Part shown: in pieces, positions 43,431-55,440 of the stretch
How positions within the stretch are numbered: the stretch's first letter is position 1
How the letters are laid out: every line of letters starts with the position of its first letter
Assembly (NCBI GenBank): GCA_003255025.1
Contig: QANY01005609.1
Coordinates: 43,250 to 107,249 of the forward strand
DNA from: Datisca glomerata
Lineage: Eukaryota > Streptophyta > Magnoliopsida > Cucurbitales > Datiscaceae
Direction of reading: 5' to 3'
Length of the DNA: 64,000 bases
Translations under genes and position numbers: made by a program
Notes under the pieces: generated by a model
Told to the model about the DNA's origin: nothing
The model's input: only the letters and a program-made list of their open reading frames with translations
Database searches by the model: none

Positions 43431-44430
43431 GATGCAGAAGGAGTCATCTTTGCTGATGGTAAAGATGAGTCTGTACCATGAACTAGTGAAGGAGAATGAT
43501 TAAAGCTAGGGAGAAGAAGGACAGATTGAGATGGAGGACAAGATTTGGTAGGTAGGAGATTGGAATATGGACATTCTTTTTCATTGAAGGTGACACTTTT
43601 TCATACGTAAATCCTTCATGTGAATGGGTCAAGAAACTTATAACCTTTGTGTGAGCTGCTTTATCCTAGAAAAATACATTTAGTGGAATGATAGTTAAAC
43701 TTGTGATTATGGTATGGCCTGAGAAAGGGGAAACAAGAGCAGCCAAAAACTTTAAGAAGGGAATAGTTAGGTTTGGAATGAAATAAGAGATCATGAGGTG
43801 AATGATTGTGAAGAGTAGGTGTAGGAAGGAGATTAATTAAGTGGCACTGTGAAAAGCCTCCTAACAGAGAGACAAGGGAAGTTGAGCATGAGCAAGCAAT
43901 GTAAGACCCTTTTCTACAATGCGCTATGCTTCCTCTCCACCCTACCATTTTGTTGGTGAGTGTGAGGACAAGGGTGTCTAAATGCAATCCCCAATTGAGT
44001 TAGCAAAGGTAAAAATGCACGGTATTCCCCTCCCTAGTCAGATTGTAAGCATTTTAGTTTAGTATTAAATTGTCTTTCAATGTAGGATAGGAAATGAATG
44101 AAGATAGCTTTGGCCTTTGATTTTAACTTAAGAGGGAATATCCAAGTGTACAGAGTATGATCATCTACAAAGCTTATATAATAACGATATCCAAGTGTCG
44201 ATAAGTATGGGGAAGTCCCCACAGATATGAGTGAACCAACTAAGAGGGAAATTGGGCATTGTTAGGGGAGGAGGGAAAGTTAGTTTGATGAGTTTTACCA
44301 AGGCAACATGAATCGCATAAGCTAATTTCATTGCTACTAAAAGGGAAAGGTACATGCTTAGATATCATTCTTAAAACAAAAGCTTAAGGATGCACCAGTC
44401 TATAATGCCACAAATTGGCTTCATTTTGCT
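43431..44430 (-). pseudogene. Integrase of the complete copia element
   Basis: 44034-44222 contains YYISFVDDHTLYTWIFPLK; the upstream block THICGDFPI near 44230 is a decayed first-Asp motif. 43661-43987 carries the C-terminal half: SQCHLINLLPTPTLHNHSPHDLLFHSKPNYSLLKVFGCSCFPFLRPY. Frameshifts near 44000 and 44230 break it. Confidence 0.8.
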
Positions 44431-44880
44431 AAGCTAAAGTACTTAGAAAACATGAATTAGACTTGAAAAAATTAAAACTAGGAACTGAGCTAGACCTGAC
44501 AGAGGGAGATGGGAGCTTCGTCACTGGAAAACGGTAGAGACCATCTTTAAGGACACCCTGTAGAAGTACTGCCTTTGTACTCTTGTCCTGCACAAAGTAA
44601 TAAAATGAATCTAATGTCACAATAACAGGATTTGTGGTTGTTAGTTTGGAAACACTAAGTAAATTTTTTGTTGCAGAAGGAACACAAAGAAGCTCATTCG
44701 ATGTTAAAGTGATGTAAGGGTTGTTACTTTGAATGGTTATTTTACCAATGTGAGAGATAGGCAACAGATCACCATTACCTACAACCAACTTTTCTTTACC
44801 CTTGTAAGTGTCCTTGAGAGACAGATTGGAGATGTCAGGAGTAACATGGGTGTTTGCACCACTACCCATGAAACATGAGG
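44429..44880 (-). pseudogene. Protease and pre-integrase region of the complete copia element
   Basis: The frame 44429-44869 reads MGSGANTHVTPDISNL; relatives have DSGA here, so the catalytic Asp is changed to Gly (GAT to GGT). It continues with LVVGNGDLLPISHIGK and NELLCVPSATKNLLSVSKL, the usual protease flap and C-terminal parts, into the pre-integrase spacer. The protease would process the polyprotein. Confidence 0.85.
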
Positions 44881-45962
44881 TGTCCTTAACTGAGCTAGGA
44901 GCTTAGAGATAAGCAGTAGGAGCTCGTGTGGAATTTCCAAATGATTAATTGTTGCCTGATTGTGACATTGGAGTATGGAATTCATGATCAAATCTAGTAT
45001 AACAGGTAGAAGCATAATGGCCAGGACGTCTACAAGTTTGACACATGGGTCTAGAATTGTTCATTCCTCTACTCTTCCTCTACCCCTGTAATTTGGACTG
45101 TAAGCCCTAGTATTAGGTGATTGTTAATGTTGAGAAATGTGTTTATCAGTGGTCGGTTGAGATTAGAAACATGGGTAGAGGGGTGTTGAATTCAATTTGG
45201 GAAGGGAAATTTTTTTTGCTCTAAGCGTATTTCATGACTTTGAAGCATAAATTGTGCTTCTTGTAAGGACACAGACTCACTTCTAGATGTAAGATGAACA
45301 ACAACTGGGTCATATTCACTGCCTAATCCTCCTAGAATATACAAAAGTAATTCATCTTTTTCAATTAGCTTACTAGTGGCAGATAAACTGTGAGCTATGT
45401 TCTTCATTTTTAAAATGAAGTCATTAATACTTGAGTTGCCCTTTTTATACCTCATACTTGAGCTGCAAGGTTCTTCCCTTGGATTGGGATGCAAAAAAAT
45501 TTCAAGAGCTCTCTAAACTTCGTGGGAGCTTAAGCATCTGACTAGATGGCCAAACACGGCCTCAGTAATTGATGACAGCAACCATCTCATAATATGTTGG
45601 CATGTTCTTCTCTAGTTAACAAAGGTAGGATTGAGAGCTTCATTGATACCATTGGTTTTCTCAGGTTTGTAATTAGGAGTAGGAATAAATTCTTCTGAAG
45701 TGGGTACAAGGCAATAAAGATACCGCTCTAGATCGTAAGCTTGGATAATGGAGTGAATCTGCGACTTCCAGAACACATAATTAGAGCAATCTAATCTTAT
45801 CGAAATAGTTACCATGTTAGTGGGCAACATGTTGGGTAAAGAAGGAAGCTGCATGAAGGAAAAACTTAGAGTAGTAACGTTGTTGGAAGTAGGAGTGTTA
45901 GCAGCAACGAGAGCTGTATTGACTTGAGGGTTGGCTTCATTAGAGGTTAAGTCTTCCATGGG
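44881..45962 (-). pseudogene. gag of the complete copia element
   Basis: The likely start is the ATG at 45959 (MEDLTSNEANPQ), 44 bp inside the PBS. 45612-45959 gives the N-terminal gag with RLDCSNYVFWKSQIHSII. After a stop, 45192-45494 continues (FILKMKNIAHSLSATSKLIEKDELLLYILGGLGSEYDPVV). At about 45003-45045 the minus strand reads CQTCRRPGHYASTC, a perfect C-X2-C-X4-H-X4-C zinc knuckle. Two or three lesions separate the parts. Confidence 0.85.
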
Positions 45963-45989
45963 ATCGAAGGAACCAATGCAGGCTGATAT

Positions 45990-46002
45990 GGCTCTGATAC
46001 CA
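45990..46002 (-). other. PBS of the complete copia element
   Basis: On the minus strand TGGTATCAGAGCC directly follows the 5' LTR end, a perfect match to the initiator tRNA-Met 3' end type. Confidence 0.9.
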
Positions 46003-46451
46003 AGTTAGCGAAAATAGGGGCGAACATAGCACATTGAAGGAAGCAATAAACTTCTGTGTATTAAGTATTATTTCACCCTTAAATTATAGAAAGAAAGAGA
46101 CTAGCTTTTTAAGGTAAGAATGAAGAATCAAGATGTTGGTAAATGATTGGATGATAATATTCATCCAATCATTTGCCAATTAAGGTTACAACGGAAGGAT
46201 TCTCTCTCAACCAATGAGATGCGAACAATAGTGAAGGCAGTTGAGATATTCTTTGCCAAAGAAGCTAATGAGAGAGATGCAGCTGGAAGTTGAGCTGTAA
46301 ATGAAACGTCAGCAAAAAATCCATGCAAATTTACATAGGAAAATGAAGCTACAAGTGAGAAGTGTGTATCGGGTGAGTTGTCCTTGAATCAGTGTTGATT
46401 TCCTTGATTCTTGAAGTTGTAGCTGTGGGGGTACCAATATGATCTTTAACA
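46003..46451 (-). repeat. 5' LTR of the complete copia element
   Basis: 449 bp; starts TGTTAAAGATCATATTGG at 46451 on the minus strand and ends ...GCTAACT at 46003. Confidence 0.9.
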
Positions 46452-46456
46452 GAGGC
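46452..46456. other. Target-site duplication, right copy
   Basis: GAGGC, matching 41334-41338. Confidence 0.85.
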
Positions 46457-47360
46457 CAACCATCAACTAGGAGACTCGGGGTTTAGTCCCTCTGTCACCA
46501 TCACCTATTTTCTCCACAGATCTTGCCAAAAAAAATAAGGTTTTCAAAGTTACATGATCAGGCTTCATGGATCTAAGTAGTTGATGTTGCGGCGGAGGTC
46601 GACTGTCCTTCAAAAGTGGTTGTCACGGCTTACAGGGGAATGTAGCCTATACCTCCTCTCAAAGCTTCTTCCAGCTGGTTCCAGGCAGTCGTTGTCGCTC
46701 TCCCTGTTGTGGTCGATCTGAACCCCGCGAGGCATTTTGAGGTCCCCGTTCCCCATATATGTCGCGGTTCAATCATTGCGGCGGGACTCGAGAATCTGAT
46801 TTTGTGCCCATGTTCAGTCATTAACTATTTTGTACCAGACTTGTTGTCTCCCTAGACTCAGTAAAGGCTGAGGGTGGCTCAGTTGTGCTCATTCAGTATG
46901 GTAGTCGAGTAGGTCTTGCTTGGGCATTATTCTCGGTTTGGGTGTCTTTGTATCATTCGGTTGAGTTGTTTCTAGATGTCGAGAGGCACTATGTAGTGAC
47001 GCGTTTGAGATCTTCAGTTAGACAATTAGAGTGTTCGTAGGTTGATTGCTACTATGTTAGGATGTGTTTTGTCTGGTTATTGTCTTTTTGCTTTTGTTAG
47101 TTCGTGGTGTTTCCCCAAGCTTAACTCTGGTTCTTTAACTTCATTGTGATGTTTACCTCTCAGTGTTCTGCTATGTCATTCTCTCACTCGAAAATTGTGT
47201 AGTATAGTGATGTTTTCTATTGTTAAATCTGATCAAATGTCTTGCACTAAATGATTGTTTTGTATACATGGGGTAAAGCTAAAGCCCATGTATAATTATC
47301 TTTTGGTTGAATATATTTATCTTTAACTTAATAAAATATAATGGTTTATCAACAAGACTC
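46457..47360 (+). other. Unassigned, possible 3' end of a non-LTR retroelement
   Basis: GC-richer at 46570-46830 and GT-rich at 46850-47200, ending with CTTTAACTTAATAAAATATAATGG near 47323. That tail style (T-rich, AATAAA-like, ATAATGGTTT) resembles 3' ends of plant LINEs, but I see no endonuclease or RT frame and no poly(A). The call is weak. The sequence joins 41160-41338 across the copia insertion. Confidence 0.3.
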
Positions 47361-48310
47361 AAACATTAGTGGTGAGAAACACAACCACTGCATTTTAGTG
47401 TTGTCTAATGAATCATTGCAATTGAGAGTAGAATGTAAGTGAACATATAATAGCAAAGAACCACAATGAAGCTTCGTGTTTAAGCACGATGAAGCTTCGT
47501 GTGTTAATCACTTTTTTGAAACTTTCAACATAGAGAGTATAACTCTTTATTACAATTGAATAAGGGTTTACCATTTTAAAGGTGTCTAATGGCGACAACA
47601 AACCACCTCTTGTCTAGCCGGTCTCTAACTAAATTTTAGCTAGTCATTTACATTCATTTAGTTGGTATCCATGTATTAGGTTTAGACATTGCACCTATAG
47701 TTCTAGCCCATTTTTCTCCACAATTTTTTCTGAACACATTAGATAAAAAAATTGTTGTTGAAAAAACTAAATTTAATTTAGTCATTAGGTTGAGAAATTT
47801 GTGGGTTTTCTTCTCCAGAAAGAAGGAAGATGCTATGATATTAACCAATCCAATTACCTAGCAAAAGCAAGGAAATTTGAATTATTGACCAACAAGTTTA
47901 AGGTATATTTATAATACCATGGTGAACTTTCAGGGTCTATGTATTGGTTACTCATCGAAATTACTGTAGAAGACCACATGAAAGGTGAAAATGTAAAACG
48001 ATAAAATACGACTGAGTAGTTTATGTAAAATAATATAAATTAAAGCATTAAATTAATAAATTATGATTTTCTTATAAACAGTAAAAGATCATGTTACATC
48101 TAAATCGTCTACTATAAATTAAGAAAAATTTAAAAAGATAAAAAAAACTTAAAATTTTATCTTTCTACCTCAGTGAAAATATCGACGTGATCATGGTTAT
48201 CCATTTTAAAACGGACGATCATATGATTAAATCATTTAGAATCCCAACAAGAAGGGATATATTTTGCAAATAACATGTAGTCTAGCTCACAGTTAATAAG
48301 ATCCCATATT
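47361..48310. other. Unassigned AT-rich region
   Basis: No gene seen. A short direct repeat (GATGAAGCTTCGTGT at 47489, with AATGAAGCTTCGTGT at 47466) and AT-rich DNA follow. Confidence 0.35.
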
Positions 48311-48331
48311 ATTCACGTATAATACGTGAAT
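48311..48331. repeat. 21-bp palindrome
   Basis: ATTCACGTATAATACGTGAAT has perfect 10-bp arms around one base. Related ATACGCGAAT / ATTCACGTAC words follow near 48386, 48417 and 48434. Confidence 0.8.
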
Positions 48332-48439
48332 TTTTGCAATTCCATATTAAACAGTCCGTTCCAGAACTTTTGCCAAAAATATGGAATTATACGCGAATAT
48401 TTGGGTCAAAAGTATAATTCACGTACGATTCGGTACGCG

Positions 48440-48900
48440 AATTATATGGGGCAATTATACGCCCAAATACCCAAATCACTCCCGTGTCTTCCCTCTTCCC
48501 TCTTCTGTCGCGGCGCCTTTGCATGTCTTCCATGTCTCCCCTGATCATTGCCTCCTCTCCTTCTCCTCCCTCGCGGCTTCGGCTTCTCTCCTCCTCCTCT
48601 CGTGTCTTTCTCGAGTGTCTTCTTCCAGAATTTTGGGTCCTCTTCCAAAAGAACGCAGGGGTTGAACGCAGCGCTTTCAGGAATAACAGGTCTTCTTCGA
48701 ATTCCTGTTCGATTTAAAGAGACCAACGGTGTGGTCCAAGACTCCAATTTTCAGAGCAACTGTTTGCTGGTTCTGAGTTTCGGAATTCAGGGTCTTCTTC
48801 CAAAATTCATCTCGAAGAGCTCTAAACCAGATTGCTTCGAAGAACCAAAGTTCTGAAACTTTCTGGTTCTGATTCGAATGTTGTGATTATGTTAATCGAT
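48440..48900 (+). other. Pyrimidine- and CpG-rich segment, possible 5' exon
   Basis: Abruptly richer in C and T (TCTTCCCTCTTCC, CTCCTCCTCCTCTCG) than its surroundings, like plant 5' leader exons. Overlapping open frames of 77-102 codons occur in all three plus frames and one minus frame of 101 codons, none with a recognisable domain. The following 48850-49080 has repeated GATTCTGAAT words. It may be an untranslated first exon, a lncRNA or a TE-derived piece. Confidence 0.3.
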
Positions 48901-49197
48901 TTTTTCTGATTCTGAATCGAATGTTGTGAGCCCTAAACTCTATTTTATTAATCGAATGCTGTGATTCTGTTCTGATTCTTCTAAATTTTGTGATTCTCTC
49001 ATTAATCAATAATGTTGTGATTTCTGAATTTTACAACTGATTCTGAATTTTGTGCTTTGTGATTCTGAATTTAGGAATACAATATTTTGGATTGATGATT
49101 ATATTTTGAAGATTATGAATATTAGGAATATGGTTGAGAAAATTTAAAATAATTTTTTATTGTCATCTTATAATATATTATTATATTTAGAGGTGGC
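48901..49197. other. Low-complexity region with GATTCTGAAT words
   Basis: Repeats of TTGTGATTCTGA(A)T-like words between 48860 and 49080. No frame. Confidence 0.4.
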
Positions 49198-50086
49198 AAG
49201 GTTTGGCCCCGAACCGGTCCCATTATAATCCGGGTTCAGCCCGTGTTGAACAGTACTTGATCGATTAAGACTCGCAGGTCATACTCGAGCTATCACGGGT
49301 CTTGTCTTCAAAGCCTATAGTTCGGCCCGGATGTTAGTCTCAGCCCGGCCCGGCTTGTGAATATACTCTTTTATTTAAAAAAAATTGGACAATTATATGT
49401 GTAGTGAAGTTTGAACTTTTGATCTCACTCTTATAAATCACATTTTTTACTAATAGAATATAAAATTTAATTATATATAATTATATAGTGTTTAAAATAT
49501 TTTCTTATTATTTTTAACACATTTTATCGAAACTCCATATAATATACTTTTGAGATAAATATATTTAATTAAATAAAAATAATATTTTTATTTAAATGAA
49601 TATTTTATTTAATGAAAAATATGATTCAGAAAATTTTAAATAATATTGGTTTAATTAATATTCTTAATATTTTTTGTTACGTTAATTAATATGAATTATA
49701 AATTAGTTATTAATTATTAATATATTTTTAGATTTTACATGGATATGAATATCACTAGTTTATGAATTCAATAAATAAAATAATTATTTTATTTATTATT
49801 ACAAATTTTTCTATTTTGATTTTAAAATAATAAAATAAAATAATTATAAGAAAGTAACATGACTTGCATATAGCTTAGTGCTAATCCCTACACTTCATAT
49901 ATTTCTCATTAAGGTTCAACCTTCTTCATCTATATTTTTTAGAATTAAATCACATTAAAGTGAGAGAAAATGAGTCGGTCTAATTATTTTATCAGGACCG
50001 GCCCATGAACGGGTTAAAAAGGCCCAAAATCAGCCCGTGAACCGTCCGAGCCGAGCATTACCAGGCCGGCCCAGTTGCCACGTCCA
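49198..50086. mobile_element. hAT-type MITE
   Basis: Ends TAGAGGTGGCAA (49198) and TTGCCACGTCCA (50086) are imperfect inverted repeats. Subterminal GGCCCG/CGGGCC motifs cluster at both ends (49206-49345 and 50002-50070), as in plant hAT MITEs. Flanks ATTATATT (49190-49197) and GTTATATT (50087-50094) agree at 7 of 8, the hAT duplication size. The interior is AT-rich with no transposase. Confidence 0.75.
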
Positions 50087-50094
50087 GTTATATT

Positions 50095-50462
50095 AAATAT
50101 ATTTGCAATTCCATAAAGTGTTTTTAGTAATGAACTTTTGAAACAATAACATATAATATTCATTTAAAATTTATATATGAATTTTTACGAATAACGTATC
50201 ATTGACCCGTTTTTTTTACTGAATGTTCGATTATATAGTTTTTGAATTATACATGCCAAATATACTCCATATTTTTATTTTACCTGAAGGAGCTGACTAT
50301 AGACTAGCTTGGACCCATCATATTATGTAAAGGATGGTGGTTAGTCAATTAATATTAACAGGTTTTAATTTCAAAGGATAGTAAAGATGCTAATCTAGCT
50401 TTTAATTCAATTGTCAGAAGCATGGGCACGTAAAATATCTCGGAAAAGCACTGCAACTATGG
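50095..50462. other. Unassigned AT-rich spacer
   Basis: No gene or repeat recognised between the hAT MITE and the fold-back unit. Confidence 0.4.
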
Positions 50463-50869
50463 GCTTAATTAAAATGTCAAATTAAGAAATATTAATTTAA
50501 AAATACAAATTTTGAAAGTCAATTAAGAAACAATAACTTTTTTCCAACATTAATTTTAGATAAATAGATATTTTTTCTTGTCACGTCATCAACCATATAT
50601 TTATAAAATTATAATTTGAGGATTCTAACCTAGAATATACATATTTAGTAATATGACTTGGTGTGTCCGTTTAATTAATTAAAAATTTGATAATTAATAG
50701 TTTCTAATTCTTTTTATTTACAAAGAGTTAATAATCTCTAATTCAAATGTTATTTAATTGATTTTTTTAATTAACTTAGGGGATAATAATGATTGATTAT
50801 ATTTTCTTTAATATCACTAAAGTTTGTTAAGGAAATCTTATTTCAGTAGGTTTCTTGTTTCAAATTAAT

Positions 50870-51412
50870 GATATTATCAATATCTCTGATATACCCGAAA
50901 AACCATCAGTATATCAAATTTTAAATTTTGAACAGTTATGATAAATCAGTAGGTTTCTTGTTGAACGGTTATGATAAATTAAAATTAAGATCGATATATC
51001 ATTTACATACCTTTTATATACCAGAAAAATCAGTAAACACCATATATAAATAATGTATTTCAAATTTTATATTTTGAGTATTAATTACATCTTTAATTCT
51101 AACATATTTTAAATTAGTATATCATTTATATACCTCAGATATACCCAAAAAAACATCAAACATAGCGTATATAGATTATGTATTTCAAATTTTAAACATT
51201 CATTACATCATTAATTTTAACATTTTTCAAATCGGTATATCATCTATACACCTCTGATATACCCCAAAAATCATCAAATACACCTTCTATAGATTTGGTA
51301 TTTCAAATTTTGAAAATTGATTATATCTTTAATTCTAGCATCATCCAAATTTGTATATCACTTATATACCCCTGATATACGCGAAAAATCATCAAACACA
51401 CCATATATAGGC
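50870..51412. repeat. Tandem units of about 120 bp in the left fold-back arm
   Basis: Four or five diverged units; TATATACCTC(T/A)GATATACCC occurs near 50886, 51131, 51250 and 51364, each followed by AAATCATCAAA and TTTCAAATTTT. The inverted counterparts are at 51800-52040 and 61454-61720. Confidence 0.75.
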
Positions 51413-52043
51413 TATGATCATTTTAGTAAAAAATATTGAAAGATTAAGAAACATGTTATTTCTTAAAACAGTTCCTAAAACTTGTCTATTCTTCAAAATT
51501 TTCCTAATTAAAATAATCTAATGAAACAAAACCACTTTAATTTACTCAATTTTGGCATGTAATAAAGCAAAAGTTTGACTTATAAAATAACTAAGAACTA
51601 AAACCTGATCGTATTAAATAAAGAATCGTGTTAATTAAGGATTTTGATAAAGGATAAAAACTTGGTTTCCAGTTAAAAATTACTAGGAAAATTTTGTAGA
51701 ATAAACAAGTTTTGAGGGTTGTTTTAATAAATAGCAGTTTTAGGTAAATAGCAGATTTCATAATCTGTCAATAACTTTTGACTAAAATTACCATAATATA
51801 TATATGGTAGATGATTTTTCAGGTATATAAGAAGTATATAGATAATATAACGATTTGAAATATGTTAGAATTAATTACGTAATTAATGCTCAAAAATTAA
51901 AATTTGAATTACCTAATATATATTGTGTGTAAATTTTGAAATACATAATCTATATATTGTATGTTTGATGATTTTTTAAGTATATTAGTGGTAAATATAT
52001 GATATACTGATTTGAAATATCCTAGAATTAAGGATGTAATTCA

Positions 52044-53304
52044 TGTTCAAAGTATACCTATGGTAATTACAATATAGATTGAGGTGTTGATCCCACGAAG
52101 AAGTGGCGTACAATAAGAAATAGCGAATTAAAGCATCGGCAATAAGTGATGAACAATAAAATATGATTTGGATTAAGAACATAAAGGTAAAATTGATTAA
52201 TAAAAAAAATTGGCAAGGTATCAAGAATCTCTTTCCATCTTAATTTCTCTATTTCTCTATTTCTCACTTTGATTCATAGAAATAACTCAATTGCTTGTTT
52301 CACATCCCAAACAAATAATCGGAAATTATTTAGTTGAAGACCATAGAAATATAAAATATATTGGATAGGATGAAACTATTTTCCGTTAAATTATACTCAG
52401 AATTATCTTACGAATTATCTAAAATCAACAATATATGAAACGACAATATTGCAATAAAAGATCAATACTTAAAATAAAATTACCAATAACAATAATAAAT
52501 TGAATCATTTACATAAACAAAGCCTGACTGAAGTTATATGTAAGAAGAAAAATATAATCTCTAGATTAAAAAGAGTTTAGTGAATAATAAAGAGTTTAAC
52601 CCTAAACAAATCTAAAAGATAAAAACATGAAACGATCAACGTTTGAGATAGAAAAAACTAGACTTGAAAGATCATTCCTAGTCTTTCTTGGTGGCTTAGC
52701 CAGATATGTGATTCATCTTCATCAATTTGGTTTCTTGATCGGAGAATAACATGTTTTTGCTAGTCTTTTTGGCTGCCTCTCGTCCAAAAAAAGTCCAAAA
52801 GGACCCTAAAATAATCTATTTATATATTAGGGTTCGTCAAGGATAAAATAAGATAAAAAATAGCAACAAATTCCTGAAATCATGCCAGGGTCACGACTGT
52901 GGCAGGCAACGTCATGACGCTGGCTATTTTGTCATAGAGTGCGCGCACCAGCGTCGTGACGCTGGGCGTTCTTTCCTAGCGTCGCAACACTGGGCTTTCT
53001 GTCCCAGCATGCACTCCTTTACCACTTTTTATCTGGCTTTTTACCTTTGAAATCGCCTAAAATCACCCGAAGTGCACTTGAATTCCTTACTTACAAAATC
53101 AAAGCAAAGACAAGCATAAAATCTAGCAATAAATCTCTCAAGAACCAACAAAGTTCAAATTAAGAGTGTCCACATATGATTGTGAAACACACTCATCAAA
53201 ATGATGTATTTTCAAATAATGTTAATAAAAATATCATGATGAACCTAAGTTATTGACAAATATCCCAGAATCAATATTTAATTCATAATTTCATGCACTT
53301 ATCA
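52044..53304 (-). repeat. 3' LTR of the minus-strand Athila-like element
   Basis: 1,261 bp; on the minus strand starts TGATAAGTGCATG and ends ...GGTATACTTTGAACA. It includes a CpG-rich palindromic region (52880-53010). The PPT-like tract on the minus strand just before it reads CTAACGAGC...GTTAGGGTTG. Confidence 0.85.
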
Positions 53305-54440
53305 CAACCCTAACGAGCTTATTGCTAGTCCCTAGCAATTCAAGCGTGAAAAATAGACATATCATGAATATAAACTTGAAAATGATCCAAACAAAACATT
53401 GAGGGTATAATGAAACAATCAGTAAGAGATCACAATTGATATCAAAATCATTTTGATTATAACTCCTAAAATTAGTGTGTCGTTGTGTTATCTAAGCCAT
53501 AACCATCTTATCACAAGCCTCAATAAAATAACCTTGAAAAGTTTTTCATATAAAAGCCTTAACTCCATATCCTCACGGGTATATGAATCATTTTAAGTTG
53601 AGGAATTTCTTTCATAAAGTTGGAAACAAGTATACACTCAATCGAAAGACATTATAGGACAAACAAGTGAACATACATTGATCAAAAGATAGGTACTAGC
53701 TGTTTAAGATCTCAACCAATCTTTCAACAAGCCTACTTCCGGATTCTACTGGTCAACTTAAATTAACAGCATAATAATGAAAACTACTAAATAAGAAATA
53801 AAAGATAGTAGAAGACTTTCTAATAATGAATATATTTTGTGTTTTTTTTACACTACATGGCAACATTGGAAGATGCTAAAAATAAAAATTACATAAAAAA
53901 ATTTAAATTGATCAATCATCCTTTAGCATTTAAATCAATATACCACAAACCATGTAATGATAGTCATAAACAGCCTATATCCAACTCAAAATATCAATAT
54001 AAGCTCACAAGTTGTTTCTCATCTCTCGCTCTCTTATGAAAATAAATATGCTTAAATATGAAGGTTTTTCTTGGCTATATGCATTGTCATTCGTCTTACC
54101 ACTAGGCTTAGTATCGTGCTAAAATGATTTTAGAAGTTATTCTCTAATGATTAAAATAGAAAAAATGAATCAAACCAATCGTTTTGAAATATCTGTATAT
54201 GAAGAGCAAGGATTTCAAAACAAATTTAAACATGACATGCAAACTTATTCAAACAAGAAAGCTATTGAAAATAATAAATGCATGAATATGATACCACCCC
54301 AACCAAAATCAGACAGTTTTCTCAATGTCTGAAAAACTAACTAAAAGAAAGAAAATATAAATAAATAAAATTGAAACTAAACTAAAAGGAAGGATAAAAC
54401 GTGATTTAAGATTGATAAGCGAGAGCCACCAGAGTGACCT
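53305..54440 (-). other. 3' non-coding region of the Athila-like element
   Basis: No significant frame; short open frames on the plus strand (53839-54039, 54147-54332) lack any motif. Just inside the LTR the minus strand has CTAGGGACTAGCAATAAGC, a conserved-style pre-PPT motif of such elements. Confidence 0.55.
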
Positions 54441-55440
54441 CCATTGGTTGATCAATTTTCTCCATATAAATCTTTAATCTTTGTCCATTGACTTGAAAAA
54501 CTGGTCCATCAGCAGGACGAGATCCTTAATCTCTACAGCACCATTAGGAAAAACTTATGTTAATACATAAGGATAGTCCATCTTGAACTTAATTTACCTA
54601 GATAGAGATGCAATCGAGAGTCATAAAGACACACTAGCTGGTTTGGCTTAAAGGTTTTTCTTAGAATCTGCCGGTCATGAGTTGCTTTCATTTTTACTTT
54701 ATAAATCCTAGAATTATCAAACGCATCATTCCTCAATTCTTCAACCTCGGGCAATTGTAGTTTCCACTAGGCACTAGCAAGACTCAAATCACAGTTAAGG
54801 GCCTTAACTGCCCAATATGATTTATGCTCAAGTTCGACAGGTAAATGACAAGCTTTTCCAAAAGTAAGTCGGTAAGGTTACATCCCAAGAATGATTTAAT
54901 ATGTAGTGTGCTATGTCGAAAGTGCATCGGAAAGGCGTAAAGACCAATCCTTATGATTGGGATTAACTGCCTTTTCCATAATTTGCTTTGTCTCCCTATT
55001 TACTAATTCAGCTTGTCCATTGGTTTGAGGATGGTAAGCAGTGGGAATTTTATGAATGACCACATACATACGCATCAAAGCTTCAAACGAACGGTTACAG
55101 AAATGTGTCCCCTAATCACTAATAATAACATGTGGCATACCATACCTTAATAACATATTTTCTTCCAAAAACTTAACAACAACAGAATTATCATTGGTAC
55201 GGTAAGCCACGACTTCTACCCACTTCGACACATAATCAACAACACTAAGTATGTATAGATAATCAAAAGAAGATGAAAATGGTCCCATAAAATTAATCCC
55301 CCAACAATCAAATATTTCTATTTCTAGGATCGGGTTGAGAGGCATCATTTGGCGATGAGACAAAGCGATTAATTTTTGGCATCTCTCACAAGAACGCCAG
55401 AGATTGTTAGTATCTTTAAACAACGTCGGGCAATAAAGAT
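54441..55440 (-). pseudogene. Integrase of the minus-strand Athila-like element
   Basis: 55112-55423 reads CERCQKLIALSHRQMMP, then IFDCWGINFMGPF, SVVDYVSKWVEVVAYRTND and MPHVIISD. Relatives have GIDFMGPF, so the first catalytic Asp appears changed to Asn. The second Asp (IISD) is present next to a stop. 54560-54754 carries the C-terminal region (ELRNDAFDNSRIYKVKMKATHD). The middle part with the Glu lies in broken frames (54780-55110). Confidence 0.8.

Larger units (their letters stand above)
41339..46451 (-). mobile_element. Structurally complete Ty1/copia element, minus strand
   Basis: 5,113 bp with two LTRs (41339-41784 and 46003-46451), PBS, PPT and a perfect 5-bp target duplication. Order from right to left is gag, zinc knuckle, protease, integrase, RT, RNase H. 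Coding sequences are interrupted by several stops and frameshifts and the protease has lost its catalytic Asp, so it is immobile on its own. The LTRs differ at a moderate number of sites and by small indels (near 41711 versus 46380). Confidence 0.95.

Noticed and set aside
48442..48856. Protein-coding gene in the pyrimidine-rich segment
   Set aside because: Frames overlap on both strands, none has a known domain and the following sequence is stop-rich; retained only as a possible untranslated exon.
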